Both the position numbers and the translations under genes were made by a program. A DNA stretch of 64,000 nucleotides from Asterella californica (taxonomy: Eukaryota; Streptophyta; Marchantiopsida; Marchantiales; Aytoniaceae): the NCBI GenBank assembly GCA_036924285.1, contig JAYKYS010000008.1, positions 10,362,501 to 10,426,500 on the forward strand. The letters are read 5' to 3'. Positions within the stretch are counted from its first letter, which is position 1; every line of letters begins with the position of its first letter. Positions 11,740 to 53,806 of the stretch are shown here, one piece after another. The notes under the pieces were generated by a model. It did no database searches and had not been told where the DNA came from. It saw only the letters and a program-made list of their open reading frames with translations.

Positions 11740-12030
11740 ATCTAATAGGAAACATTCCCGGGTAAGTTAGGATTATAATCTGAATGTTGTGGGTTCGAAT
11801 CTGACTCCTGCCAAAAAGAGTTCAATTCTCTTCATCAAAAATGATTAAGACAAAACAGATTATCATCAAAATTTCATCAAAAATGATTTAAGAAAAAATA
11901 CATTATAAGATAAAGGTTACAATCGACGGCACAGCTCCCTTCCTCTTCTCACTATCATCTAATAAAACAAATACATTATGCGAAAAAAACTTGCCCCTTC
12001 CTTGTCGGGTTCTACAATCGACGGATAGTT
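11740..12030 (+). repeat. Dispersed repeat, copy 2, with short tandem blocks
   Basis: The segment 11932-12025 matches copy 1 at 4108-4201 (CTCACTATCATCTAATA, ACATTATGCGA, GTCGGGTTCTACAATCGACGG). A partial preceding unit is visible at about 11897-11931 and another ATCATCTAATAGGA start at about 11748. Two CATCAAAAATGATT blocks lie at about 11837 and 11877. Confidence 0.6.
11768..11816 (+). other. tRNA-3'-half-like sequence (Ile-UAU-like anticodon arm), truncated
   Basis: A 5-bp anticodon-type stem (TTAGG/TCTGA with G-T pairs) encloses the 7-nt loop ATTATAA, giving anticodon TAT. It is followed by a T-arm-like GGTTCGAATC (B-box) and CTCCTGCCA. No matching acceptor strand or D-arm is found upstream, so this is not an intact tRNA gene. 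It may be a tRNA fragment or the worn head of a SINE. Confidence 0.3.
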
Positions 12031-13164
12031 ATGCTAACGCATAGCAACATTTAACGGTCATCTTTTTGCAATCTTTGCCATCTCCTCTTAATACTAACGG
12101 ATCTCAAATTCATGCCGGTTGATCTTTCAAAGGATGCAGGATCTGTCCGAGCGGTGAAGTTCCCACAAGGCACGGTATAGCATGCACGACTTAGCGATCA
12201 AGGGAATGAGTTCGAATGGTGTCAAGCCGTTCTCGGTTCAGGCACGACAGTTGCTTGTGCCGTGCATGTTCACCGTTGCCGGATGGTACAAGCGGGCGCT
12301 TTAGGCAATCATGTGAAGGAAAGACGGTGGCGGACGTGACGAAGGCAAAATGATTGTTCTGTGACGAAGGTGAGGTCGAGACTCACCGTCGACTGTACTG
12401 AGTTATGTCCGTGTGAGTTCGACACTGTGGGCGGTAATACGGTAGGCTTGAAGTTCTGGAGCTCAAGACCGTTGGACAAGAGAATTGAACGGTTTTCTCA
12501 GCCGACAAACCCGTTTCTCAGCGTGAAGAATCATCACATCTGATAAGTCGGTGAATGAGGATGAAAGTGAGAATCTCTGATTCATTTGAATCACGATTCG
12601 TTTTCTCTGTCCTAAGTATCCAGTAAAAGAAACCGTTGCCCATCTCATGATTAGTTCCAGAGACAAGTAACTCGTGCTTTTCTCAGCTCGGAGGTCGGCG
12701 GTGGTTGCCCTGAAACTCGAAAGGATTCGAAATGGCGCTCGATCTGATCAGTAAAATAGTCCGCCGAGGGACTCCGGAGCACAAACCAGATTCCTTTACG
12801 AAGATATTTTATTGCAAAGATGAGCTTACAACGGCTCCTATACTTGACCGACAGAGAATTCTCTCCGAAACACTTTCATCTATGAGTGACTCTCCCATCT
12901 CTGATTCCGAATACCCTCGACGCACTGGAAGCTATGATATCAAGCTATCTTCCATGCGAAGCTGAAGTCAACAGTCATGGTCCACTGATCTCTCGATGCA
13001 AATTGCTTTGCTAGTGCAGCAGCAACAGGAGTAATGAGCCGATACTTCCAGAGCACAAAGACTGATATCTGGAGCACTACGAGACAGCTGGGGTACCCTT
13101 AAAAATTCCCAGTAGCGTAACTCTCTCTCTCTCCTCATGGAAATCTGCTACTACGTTACAAGTC
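12031..13164. other. 3' flank of ATM and intergenic DNA
   Basis: No gene is firmly supported except the short ORF listed at 12732. The ATM 3' UTR must occupy the upper end of this stretch, but I cannot define its poly(A) site. Confidence 0.3.
12732..12965 (+). CDS. Hypothetical 77-aa ORF
   Basis: The ATG has a favourable plant context (CGAAATGGC). The 77 residues form a polar, Ser-rich product with an Arg/Lys-containing N-terminus. It resembles no family that I know. It faces the 3' end of ATM convergently. It may simply be a chance ORF. Confidence 0.15.
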   Translation: MALDLISKIVRRGTPEHKPDSFTKIFYCKDELTTAPILDRQRILSETLSSMSDSPISDSEYPRRTGSYDIKLSSMRS

Positions 13165-45506
<32,342 letters not shown>

Positions 45507-46627
45507 TGCACGCAGAATAATGTGCAGACATGAGTCATGAGGCGGATTACAAGCAGAAGCTCTCTCCTTCTCTTGAGTTTAGTTAAAGATTCTCCTCCAA
45601 CACATATGAAGACGTGCTCAACATAAGCTTGAGATATGCGAGGTTGGGAAGAGAACAGAAGCCAGCACCGTGGGCCCTGTCCGCCACGAGAAATTCCACG
45701 ACTTAATGTAATGGCGCCAATTCTTTTCACGAACTGATTAGCTTCTCCTCTTCCTTGAGAATTGCGAAACTACAGCAGTGCCAGGAGCAAAACTTTGCAC
45801 TCAAATGCAGCAGCTAATTAGAAATTCCTGCAAATTATCCCAGGGAAAGTAAAGAACATTCGGGGTCCAGCTCAAAGCCTGATTGCCAAACGAGTTCGAA
45901 TTTCACCGCAGAAGAATCAATTGGGCCCCTGTAGCAGCAGCCGGAAAAAGCAGGAAGATCGTATTGAGCAACAAAACCTTGGACTGGGTTTGAATGGTGG
46001 GTCCCGCTAGGTGCTGACTCGCCTCTCGTTGCCATGGAGGGGAGGAGAGGAGCGACCATGTAGAGCAGCAGCGGCAGCTGTGAGGAACGGACAGACGACT
46101 AACGAACTACAGGGGATACTTCCGACAAGGAGATGGATGGATTCTCTGGTCCATATGACTCCGTAATGATGATTTGGACTCACGGATCTTGTAAGGACTC
46201 TGGTACTGTAGTCTCTGTTCCCCCTCCACAATACAATTCCACGCAGTCACCTCCTCTTCATCTCCGCCTTCCTCTGGCGGCATCGACGAATCAACTGCGC
46301 CTTCGCATACTGTAACTAATTACTTACCAAACCTGCATGGGAAGGGAACGTCATAAGGTTGCAGCCACCAGTCAATCACGTACGATTCTCGGTCAGCCTC
46401 CCGCGCGGCATATGGCATATGCTTGTCTTACGTACATTAGTGCCATTTAAACTTTTTTCCCATAGTGACATTTACAGGGTTCATATGAGGAGCCGTAAGT
46501 GTAAACTTTCAAACACGGTCAGGGATTTTAGAGTGAATGTATCAACTGAAATCAGATTTTTCCTACGATATTCAGAAAATGTAGTTTACAGACATACATT
46601 GCTTTTACATTGGACGTTGTTTATTCA
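45507..46627 (-). promoter_or_regulatory. 5' leader and promoter side of ATM, then spacer
   Basis: The frame stays open some distance upstream of 45506, so a few extra N-terminal residues or a 5' UTR intron cannot be excluded. GA-rich sequence occurs at about 46030-46060. No other gene was seen. Confidence 0.3.
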
Positions 46628-46706
46628 CCCATGTACACTTAAAAAATGTACATGGGGTATAATTTATTTCTAATCTTCCTAGTAAGAAGAGTTAGCGGTA
46701 AATTTA
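46628..46706 (-). repeat. Bipartite hairpin element, copy A (reverse orientation)
   Basis: Stem 2 is CCCATGTACA (46628-46637) paired perfectly with TGTACATGGG (46647-46656). Stem 1 is the adjacent TAATTTATTTCTAATCTTC side paired with GAAGAGTTAGCGGTAAATTTA, imperfectly. It is related to copy C at 57433-57511, read on the other strand. Part of stem 1 (GTTAGCGnTAAATTTATGC) recurs alone at about 47089. Confidence 0.65.
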
Positions 46707-49195
46707 TGCCTCAGAGTTTATTGTTATTCGTTAATAAGAGTTGATTTATACATAATCCGTAACTCACATCTATTATAGTTCTTTTTGTTTCGAAGGTCCA
46801 CGTGTTTTCTTCCGATCAAATGTATTTTAATTTAGTTTTTTAAATGAATAATGTAATTTTAGTATTTTAAATTTAGTATTTAAATTTTGAACTTTGACTC
46901 TTACCGTATGAAACATGACAGTCGATGGTGATTTACTTCAGATTTCAATTGAGAAAGAATAATTATTTCAAATGAGACATGATAATTATATTCACTTTTT
47001 TAATGATTGAGGATTCAACTGAAGCAGGATATTAGTAGTCCGTTGGATAATTTTTAAATTATTTGTATCACTTCATTCAATACTCAGTTAGCGCTAAATT
47101 TATGCTATCGAATGACGGCAAAGACTATAATATTACGGACGATCTTCAATTTTTCTCGCTGTACAAGTAAGTGGGGCAGGATATTATTTACATCAAATGA
47201 CTGTAATATTTACATACCACCGAGGTGATACTTAAGATTTACATCCGAAACCTATAAAAAACCTTTACAGGAGATATTTCAGTTCAGTAAAGCCAGGTTA
47301 GAGTGACCCTATTGTGCTTATAATCTCCCCGGATGGAAAAGACCTCCTCGGATGTGGATAGAAAGAAACCAATCATAGAAAAGTAATTACTTTACCATTA
47401 TCCTATGTCTATGTCTTAACTGTTATCAGTATATACACAAATTAGCACGAGTTCTTTATTATTTTAATAGGCACTAGGGTTGTATACAGTAAGTACAACT
47501 TGAAGTAACTAATAATATAGTAAATTGCTCTTTCCAACCTAGTTTCTACTATTTCTATCTTACTTGTAAATTGATAACTAGCATCGATAGCATGTCTCTA
47601 CATGAAATCTCAGATTTCAAATAAACAACTGTATGAGGAATGTGCATATAGAGGGTGGATGTATTAAACCTCTAATATACATAATTTATTTACAATCAGA
47701 ACTGTAGCTGCACACATATCTCCAATTCATGTATCTCCAAAAAATTAATCAAAACTGTAATTGCACACACATATCTCTAATTCAATTTTGCATATATTTT
47801 TTCATATATAAAAGGGTTTTCAGTATATATGCATGCAAAGTGAACGTTCAGTCAACTAGGGAAAAAGCCAAGATATATTATCACGGGAGGGAAATACTCT
47901 ATGCCGACAGGGCTAGAGAGTGGAAAGTGGTTGATTGAGAGAGGGGATAAAATATGAATCCAAGATCGACTTTTGCTCACTTGTTCTTATCAAGAGATGT
48001 ATAATTGTTAGATAAAAATCTTATACCAAACCTATAAAGAAAACTGTAGAATTTCATAAATATTAACAGTTGGTCTCACCTGAAACACGAGAAGAACGAG
48101 ACATAAACCATACAAAATATGCAAATCGTATTCCCCAAAATACATATGCAGTCTACTGATCGCCAGAGGGTCACATTTAATAAAATGTTTGATTTATCAT
48201 CTACCCCTTCTTAATGGAAGGTTTAGGTGATAAATCAAACCTTTCCATATTCCTCTCCTCCTGATGGAGGAGGTGAAATACACAAGAAAGCTTCATAAAA
48301 TATACTACACCAACTGAAAAGTGTATGTATGATCAAATAGGTCTGACCAAGATGTACCAAGATGATATTTCCAATCGTAAATAGAGATGATTCGTCTAAC
48401 GATCAAAGTCATTTTCTAGTTTCTTCACTTTTAGAAGTTTTAGTATAAAGACAAAATCGTTCGCTTTTTCTCTTCCTTCTCGCCGTCGGGAACCAAAGTA
48501 AACATGCATATTTCTCGCATATTTAGTTGAAAATGTGGTTTCATAACTTCATAGTCTCACCGTTTAGGTGTGCATATATATTCACCTTAAGCCTGTTCTT
48601 CTCGAAAGCTGTCGCTTGCTTTGCTTATTATTTTTTTCCGAGCTTGGACTGCAACGAAGTGGTATTTTAAACTTTTTTGATTCTCATTTTACTCTATTCT
48701 TGCTATTTTTTTATTTTAACGCAGTTCGTAGATCCGAGAAAAAAGACGTTCCACAATGCAGTCTCTGAAAGGCATTTGCAGCCTCTGTCAGTCTTCGTCG
48801 AACTTGCTGTAAACGACAACTTCCATACAAATGTGCAGGAAAAACTGCTCTTGCTCATAAGGTTTTTTCAGCGACGAACTGCGGCACCATGTTCAAGAAG
48901 AACTGTGGACACTATGTATATACATACGTCCGCATACATAACGACTCTCTAACTGCACCGTTTGAATAACACTCCGTGTATTTACATAGCTCACTGAGCC
49001 CCCTGTCAACTGGATGCACCTGCTCGTATCAGCACGAAAGTAAAGGAGCAAAGTACAACTGAATGAGGCACACATATAATAGCTACGGGCTTCTATATGA
49101 CAGTATAGGTTATCATGTACTACGAAGATATCTACGGCATCTATACGTTAGAGAAAAACAGTCTGCAATGACAACGTAAAACTGAAACGCTCGAT
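46707..49195. other. AT-rich intergenic spacer
   Basis: No gene is supported. It holds hairpin copy B (48187-48273) and otherwise only short ORFs of AT-rich composition. A short piece at about 48405-48435 resembles the coiled-coil part of the relic at 10.39 kb, too weakly to annotate. Confidence 0.4.
48187..48273 (+). repeat. Bipartite hairpin element, copy B
   Basis: Stem 1 is GTTTGATTTATCA (48187-48199) pairing perfectly with TGATAAATCAAAC (48228-48240). It continues inward through CCTTC/GGAAGG with two mismatches, a stem of about 24 bp. Stem 2 is CTCCTCC (48255-48261) with GGAGGAG (48266-48272) and loop TGAT, followed by GTGAAATACAC as in copy C. Confidence 0.75.
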
Positions 49196-49398
49196 TCACT
49201 TCTGCTTGGACTCGTAGCAGGACCTGTCACAAACACAAACTGCAGTTCTCCTCCCGCTCGTCAATCTTACCGAGAGAAGTTTTCCACAGTCTCGATTTGG
49301 AACTTTTGCAGCTTTGCTGTGACTGTGGCATTCGTCCTCATCTTTGCCCCCTCATGAAATTTCCAAGCATCGCTTATTTGTAGGTGGTCTACTATCAA
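49196..49398 (-). CDS. Two candidate terminal exons of an unidentified minus-strand gene
   Basis: Exon 49271-49398 is open for 42 codons plus 2 nt (ISDAWKFHEGAKMRTNATVT, AKLQKFQIETVENFS). It is bordered by TTCCAACAG and gtaaga. Exon 49196-49223 follows a GTGACAG acceptor, completes the split Arg codon and ends SCYESKQK and TGA. Phases agree. It lies downstream, on the same strand, of the cytochrome b5 exon fragment and may be the 3' end of that gene. The sequence does not look like the second half of a b5 haem domain, and I do not recognise it. Confidence 0.35.
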
Positions 49399-49727
49399 CT
49401 GTTGGAAGAACGACAGAAGCAGTTGAGTTCATGATTCTTTAAAGCAGAAGACGCACGTCAACTTTACGTGAGGCTTCGATTGTCTTCTCTGAATCTGTTA
49501 CAGAAACAATCCCCCAACTTCTCACAACTGCTTGGCAAAGAACTAAAAGGAATCGTAGAGGGGGTCGTAGAAGGTAGAGGGAGTTCTCAACTACGCTCTT
49601 CAGTTTGGAACGACAGAGAACAACGTCCTTGCGAGCAGATGAGCTTTGTTACTATCATTAGTGTGCAAAATACCTCGTGACCACCGGGATGAGAAATTGA
49701 GTCACGTCGTACACCTTTCCATCCACC

Positions 49728-49732
49728 ACGAT
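49728..49732. repeat. Target-site duplication ACGAT, 5' copy
   Basis: It lies immediately before the 5' LTR terminus TGTAATAAG and is identical to 55813-55817. Confidence 0.9.
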
Positions 49733-49883
49733 TGTAATAAGTAGAGTCCTACTTATCAACTAGAGGAGAAATTGGTTTGGTAGAAGTCTTTGGTATAAGA
49801 ATTAGTTACGGCTAAGTTGGCCGAAGAATACATGCAGCAAATAGTACTTCTACCAATAGGTGAGTGCGTCAAAAGTCCGCCGG

Positions 49884-49983
49884 GAAACTTCCAGAAGGAA
49901 GTTTATAGTAGGAAGCTTCTAGAACTTTCCAGCCGGGAAGCTTCCAGAAGGAAGTTTCTAGAAAGAAGCTTCTAGAACTTTCC
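49884..49983 (+). promoter_or_regulatory. Heat-shock-element array in the 5' LTR
   Basis: Perfect GAAnnTTCnnGAA units occur repeatedly: GAAACTTCCAGAA, GAAGCTTCTAGAA(CTTTC), GAAGCTTCCAGAA, GAAGTTTCTAGAA and GAAGCTTCTAGAA(CTTTC). The array looks like a tandem duplication of a unit of roughly 40-53 bp beginning CCGGGAA. It lies about 135-235 bp upstream of the TATA box, where heat-shock factors act in plant promoters. Confidence 0.8.
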
Positions 49984-50116
49984 AGCGAGCCTTCTACGTG
50001 GCTCATTCTGAACCTCTAGATGTTGTTCTAGATCTAAGGCTGCATGTAAGCCACATCAGCAATCCGCGCGAGAGATGAGCATTGACCGGAAGCTTATCAT
50101 GTACTATTCCTCTCAC

Positions 50117-50123
50117 TATATAA
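50117..50123 (+). promoter_or_regulatory. TATA box of the 5' LTR
   Basis: TATATAA followed by AGG. The matching position in the 3' LTR is 55744-55750. Confidence 0.7.
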
Positions 50124-50186
50124 AGGCTACGAATGCACCACCACGGGCATTCGAGTTTTGAGTTCACTCTAGAGCCCATCTTACGA

Positions 50187-50198
50187 TGGTAGCAGAGC
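50187..50198 (+). other. Primer-binding site
   Basis: TGGTAGCAGAGC one base after the LTR end, one mismatch from the usual plant initiator-Met site TGGTATCAGAGC. Confidence 0.8.
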
Positions 50199-50299
50199 AA
50201 GGAACTCTAAGAGAGCGGATTACCCCTCTTAGAAAGACCTTTCATCGAGGTACCTAACAATTGGAACTCTGAGTGCGCTGAAAGGGTCAAGAGAGCTAT

Positions 50300-50703
50300 G
50301 TGATGGACGGGGATAGATTTCTAGTTTCAGAATTACCATTCTTGAATCCTTTCCATATCAAGCTTATGTATATGTGTCGTGAGCATTTTCGAGTGTATCT
50401 TGTCTATCATTTCGGTGAGGATTTCATGGGTCAAGTGATGAATTCGCCAATCCCGGTGATTCTTCCAGTAGTGACATATGCAGCCAGTTGGGATTTGACC
50501 GTCTACATCTTGATTTAGTGAGCATGGATCTAAACCTACCCGCTCCTGTTCCCTTCAACACGTGGGTGGAGATCCGCTATGTCTGCAGACCGAAATCGTT
50601 ACATAGAGAGTTTGTGATTAGAAATTTTGGTGAGGATTTCTACCGCGAGATAATCGATTCTCCTGTCCCTTTTGTAGTACTTGTAGTGTACGAACGTTTC
50701 TGA
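50300..50703 (+). other. Duplicated short ORF module in the retroelement leader
   Basis: Two overlapping ORFs in different frames (50300-50518 and about 50488-50703) encode related peptides: HFGEDFMGQVMNSPIPVI and NFGEDFYREIIDSPVPFV, each preceded by a Cys-Arg and a Pro/Phe-rich stretch. This indicates an old internal duplication of about 190 bp. The position between primer-binding site and gag is normally non-coding, and I know no function for it. Confidence 0.45.
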
Positions 50704-50757
50704 GTGGCCGTCATAACTCTATACTAGGAGAAGCTTGAAACTTTCGTGTCGTTGGAA

Positions 50758-50764
<7 letters not shown>

Positions 50765-50808
<44 letters not shown>
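50765..50808. repeat. GA dinucleotide microsatellite just before gag
   Basis: About 22 GA units end two bases before the gag ATG at 50811. Confidence 0.9.
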
Positions 50809-50810
<2 letters not shown>

Positions 50811-51572
50811 ATGGAGCCACAACCTCCAAACCCAGAGTTGGTGATGCAAGAACTGATGCAGGGCATGCTGACCGAATTTTGGGAGATGAAGATGACGGTG
50901 GAAGCACTACAGAACAAAATGCTGAACCTCGAGGGTCAGAGTATGACAGATGTTGGAAGAGGAGGATCGTCTCAAGGAGTATCGGTGGTGGGAGAGCAAG
51001 CTGCACCAAGGAAACTCGTGACACAAATCATTAGAGCTCCAGTCGATGATGAAGGTGCCCTGTTACTACGAATGAAGAATACATGTAACATTGAACCATA
51101 CAAAGATCAACGAATCATGGGAGTAGTCGAGAATTGGATTTCTCGGATGAATCGATATTTGCAACTTTTCAGTACGCAAATCACGAATCACGTAGCGGGA
51201 GTGTTTGCATGTGACCGCTTGAACGATAAAGCTCTCATATGGTATGATGCATGGGAGAGATCGGTGTTGACGAAAGAGAGAACAGTCACATGGACTACGA
51301 TGCAAGAAGGGTTGTTGAAGAATTTCCAGACAGTGGATTCGGTGCAAATGGTCCGAACGAGGATGTGGGGATTGAAACAGAAGGGAAGCCTTCAAGAGTA
51401 TGTAGAAGCCTTCCTCGATTTGCAAGTTGCAATCACTGATATGAGTCAAGTGGAGGCTCTTGATAATTTCAAGAGGGGGTTGAAGAAAAGAATCCGACAA
51501 GAAGTGATGGTGCAAAATCCACTCACAGTTTTTGAGGCCATCGCTTGCGCTAGAGGATTGCTAGAGCATTAG
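50811..51572 (+). CDS. Retrotransposon Gag, capsid part
   Basis: The 253-residue ORF starts at an ATG directly after the GA tract. The N-terminus is a Met/Glu-rich coiled-coil-like helix (residues 10-45). A Retrotrans_gag-type helical core follows at about 95-250, with VENWISRMNRYLQ, ALIWYDAW, LLKNFQ and QKGSLQEYVEAFLDL. It would form the particle that packages the RNA. It ends at TAG 51570, before the zinc knuckle, which lies in another frame. The ORF is open but truncated relative to a full Gag. Confidence 0.85.
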   Translation: MEPQPPNPELVMQELMQGMLTEFWEMKMTVEALQNKMLNLEGQSMTDVGRGGSSQGVSVVGEQAAPRKLVTQIIRAPVDDEGALLLRMKNTCNIEPYKDQRIMGVVENWISRMNRYLQLFSTQITNHVAGVFACDRLNDKALIWYDAWERSVLTKERTVTWTTMQEGLLKNFQTVDSVQMVRTRMWGLKQKGSLQEYVEAFLDLQVAITDMSQVEALDNFKRGLKKRIRQEVMVQNPLTVFEAIACARGLLEH

Positions 51573-51580
51573 GAGGAGAA

Positions 51581-51940
51581 GTGATGATTCCACCAAATCA
51601 TCAGAATAGATCCGAAATCTCGTATGCAAACGGTCTGACACCCATGGAGCTAGGCAACATCCGCTATCAGCCACGACAGTTTCAAGGTGGAGATCGTGGA
51701 GGGAGGTCAGAAGAAAGACGTCAAGGAGCTCCTAGAGGAGAAGATGTCAAGAATGCTACACCTCAACTCGAGCAACGTCGATTTTACAGCTGTGGGCGAT
51801 TCGATCACATAGCTGCAAATTGCCAAAGTCGTTTCCCTAGAGATCCAAGATCTTCATATCGTCGACCTCTGAATCATCTGAACGAGACGGAAAGAAATGA
51901 AGAAATCGAGACAAGACTAGGAAACGAAGAACACCAGTAA
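51581..51940 (+). pseudogene. Gag nucleocapsid remnant with damaged zinc knuckle
   Basis: An Arg/Gln/Gly-rich segment with TPMELGNIR precedes the knuckle FYSCGRFDHIAANC. The first Cys of the CCHC pattern is replaced by Phe, and the Gly before His is Asp. The frame differs from that of the capsid part and ends at TAA 51938. RNA binding is probably impaired. Confidence 0.75.
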
Positions 51941-52059
51941 ATGCAGCTCGCGGCCTTATTGGTGCAAGGAGGGAGAAGAAAGGCGAGGCAAGGAGAAGGA
52001 GATTGACAAAAAATAATGCACAATTGATTGTCACGGATGGAGTCTTGGAAGGGACCTAG

Positions 52060-52329
52060 GTGAGAGTACTAATCGATCTTGGTGCAACAGAGAACTTTTT
52101 GTCTCGATCGACTGCTATGAAGTTGGGAATGGAGTTAGAAAGTGATGAGAGTGAAGAGGTGGAACTGCCCAATGGACGAACTGAGAAGATTGAATCTCTA
52201 CCTCGAAAGATAGAACTTACTTTAGGTGAATATCGCGAAGATATTGAGTGGCGAGTGATCAAATTAGCCCGTTATGATGTCATATTGGGTATGCCGTGGA
52301 TGGAGCAGTATAATCCCGAAGTGGATTGA
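52060..52329 (+). pseudogene. Retropepsin-like aspartic protease, damaged
   Basis: LIDLGATENFLS (residues about 4-15) sits where DSGA or DTGA is expected, so the catalytic Asp is kept but Ser/Thr is Leu. YDVILGMPWM at about 75-84 is the conserved ILG flap-side motif. Bounded by TAG at 52057 and TGA at 52327. Confidence 0.8.
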
Positions 52330-52509
52330 CGAAGAAAAGTGGTGAAAACCAAACAGTGGAAAATCTTCGGAGATATAGTGAGATCTCGAAGACAGAACTT
52401 GCCTTTGTATGTAATAGGTACAAGTGCTATACGTAATAGCGATGCCTGTTTTTTGGGTTTAATAAGTTAAGTCTCGAGTGCACGGCTCGACGGGCAGATT
52501 CCAGAAAGT

Positions 52510-53791
52510 TTGACAGAGGTGATAGCAGAGTATGAGGATGTCTTTCTCGATGATCTTCCTTCAGGGTTATCACCAAAACGAAGGATTGATCACAAAATCG
52601 AGGTGATTCCAGGGAGCACCCTTCCTTGTAGGGCCCCATACAGACTAGCACCACATGAATTGGAGGAGTGCAAAACACAAATCGAGGAGATGTTGCAAAA
52701 AGGGTTCATCCAGCCCAGCGTGTCACCATATGGAGCTCCAGTCCTTTTTGTTAAGAAAAAGGATAACACCATACGGATGTGCATTGATACCGAGCACTCA
52801 ATCAACAAACGGTGAAGAATAAGTATCCACTACCTCGGATGGATGACTTGTTCGACCAACTCAAAGGAGCAAAGTACTTCACGAAGTTAGACTTACGGAG
52901 CGGCTATAACAAGATTTCGATCGCTGATGAAGATGTGGAGAAGACTGTCTTTCGAACAAGGTATGGTCATTTCGAATACTTGGTAATGCCTTTGGTCTCA
53001 CAAATGCACCAGCCACTTTCATGGGTCTGATGAATGACATATTCCGCCTGTACTTAGACAGATCAGTCGTTGTATTTCTTGACGACATCCTAGTCTATAG
53101 CAAAACTATGAAGGACCATGTGCACCATTTGAGAGAGGTTCTCCAAGTACTCCGCCAAAATAAATTGTACGCCAAAATTTCAAAATGTGAATTTGGCAAG
53201 ACGGAGGTGGACTACTTAGGACACAGAGTGAGTGCAGAAGGCATACAAGTAATGACAGATAGAATAGCTGTCATCCAACAATGGAAGGCTCCAGAAGATC
53301 AGACGCAACTTAAGAGCTTCTTGGGATTGACAGGATTTTATCGTAGATTTGTTAAGCATCTTGCCAAGCTTGCACAACCACTAACTGCCCTGTTAGGCAA
53401 AGGAAAGAAATGGATGTGGAGAACAGCGCAAGAAGTAGGCTTTTAAGCATTGAAAATCGCGCTACTACATGCTCCGATCCTCAAGTGATACGACCCGAAG
53501 AAACCTATCAAGTTAGCAACGGACGCATCAGGCACAGCAGTAGGGGCGGTGTTGCAGCAAGAATGGAAGGATGGTTGGCATCCAATTGCATATTTCTCTC
53601 GAAAGTTGTTACCAGCAGAACAAAACTATCACACCACTGAAAAAGAAGAACTGGCGATGGTCCTCGCCACGAAGCATTGGAAGCACTATCTAGGGGAGAA
53701 GGCGTTTGTGGTCGAGACAGACCACAAACCTTTAGTCTATTTGGAGACGCAGAATGATCTCTCAAAGAGACAAATCCGTTGGGCAGAATGA
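52510..53791 (+). pseudogene. Reverse transcriptase and RNase H, frameshifted
   Basis: RT motifs appear in order over three frames: APYRLAPHELEECKTQIEEM, GAPVLFVKKKD and MCID, then [13 protein letters not shown] and [11 protein letters not shown], then [11 protein letters not shown] (active-site box), then [10 protein letters not shown]. Frame changes occur at about 52790 (one base short after ATTGAT) and 52995 (one base short in the T run after ATGCC). RNase H (TDASG, YHTTEKEELAMV, TDHKPL) is cut by TAA 53444, TGA 53486 and TGA 53789. Confidence 0.9.
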
Positions 53792-53806
53792 AGACAGCGA
53801 TTCAAC

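Larger units (their letters stand above)
49733..50185 (+). repeat. 5' LTR (453 bp)
   Basis: It starts TGTAATAAG and ends TTACG where the 3' LTR has the canonical TTACA. It carries a heat-shock-element array, a TATATAA box and a 14-bp segment (GTTTATAGTAGGAA) absent from the 3' LTR. Confidence 0.95.
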
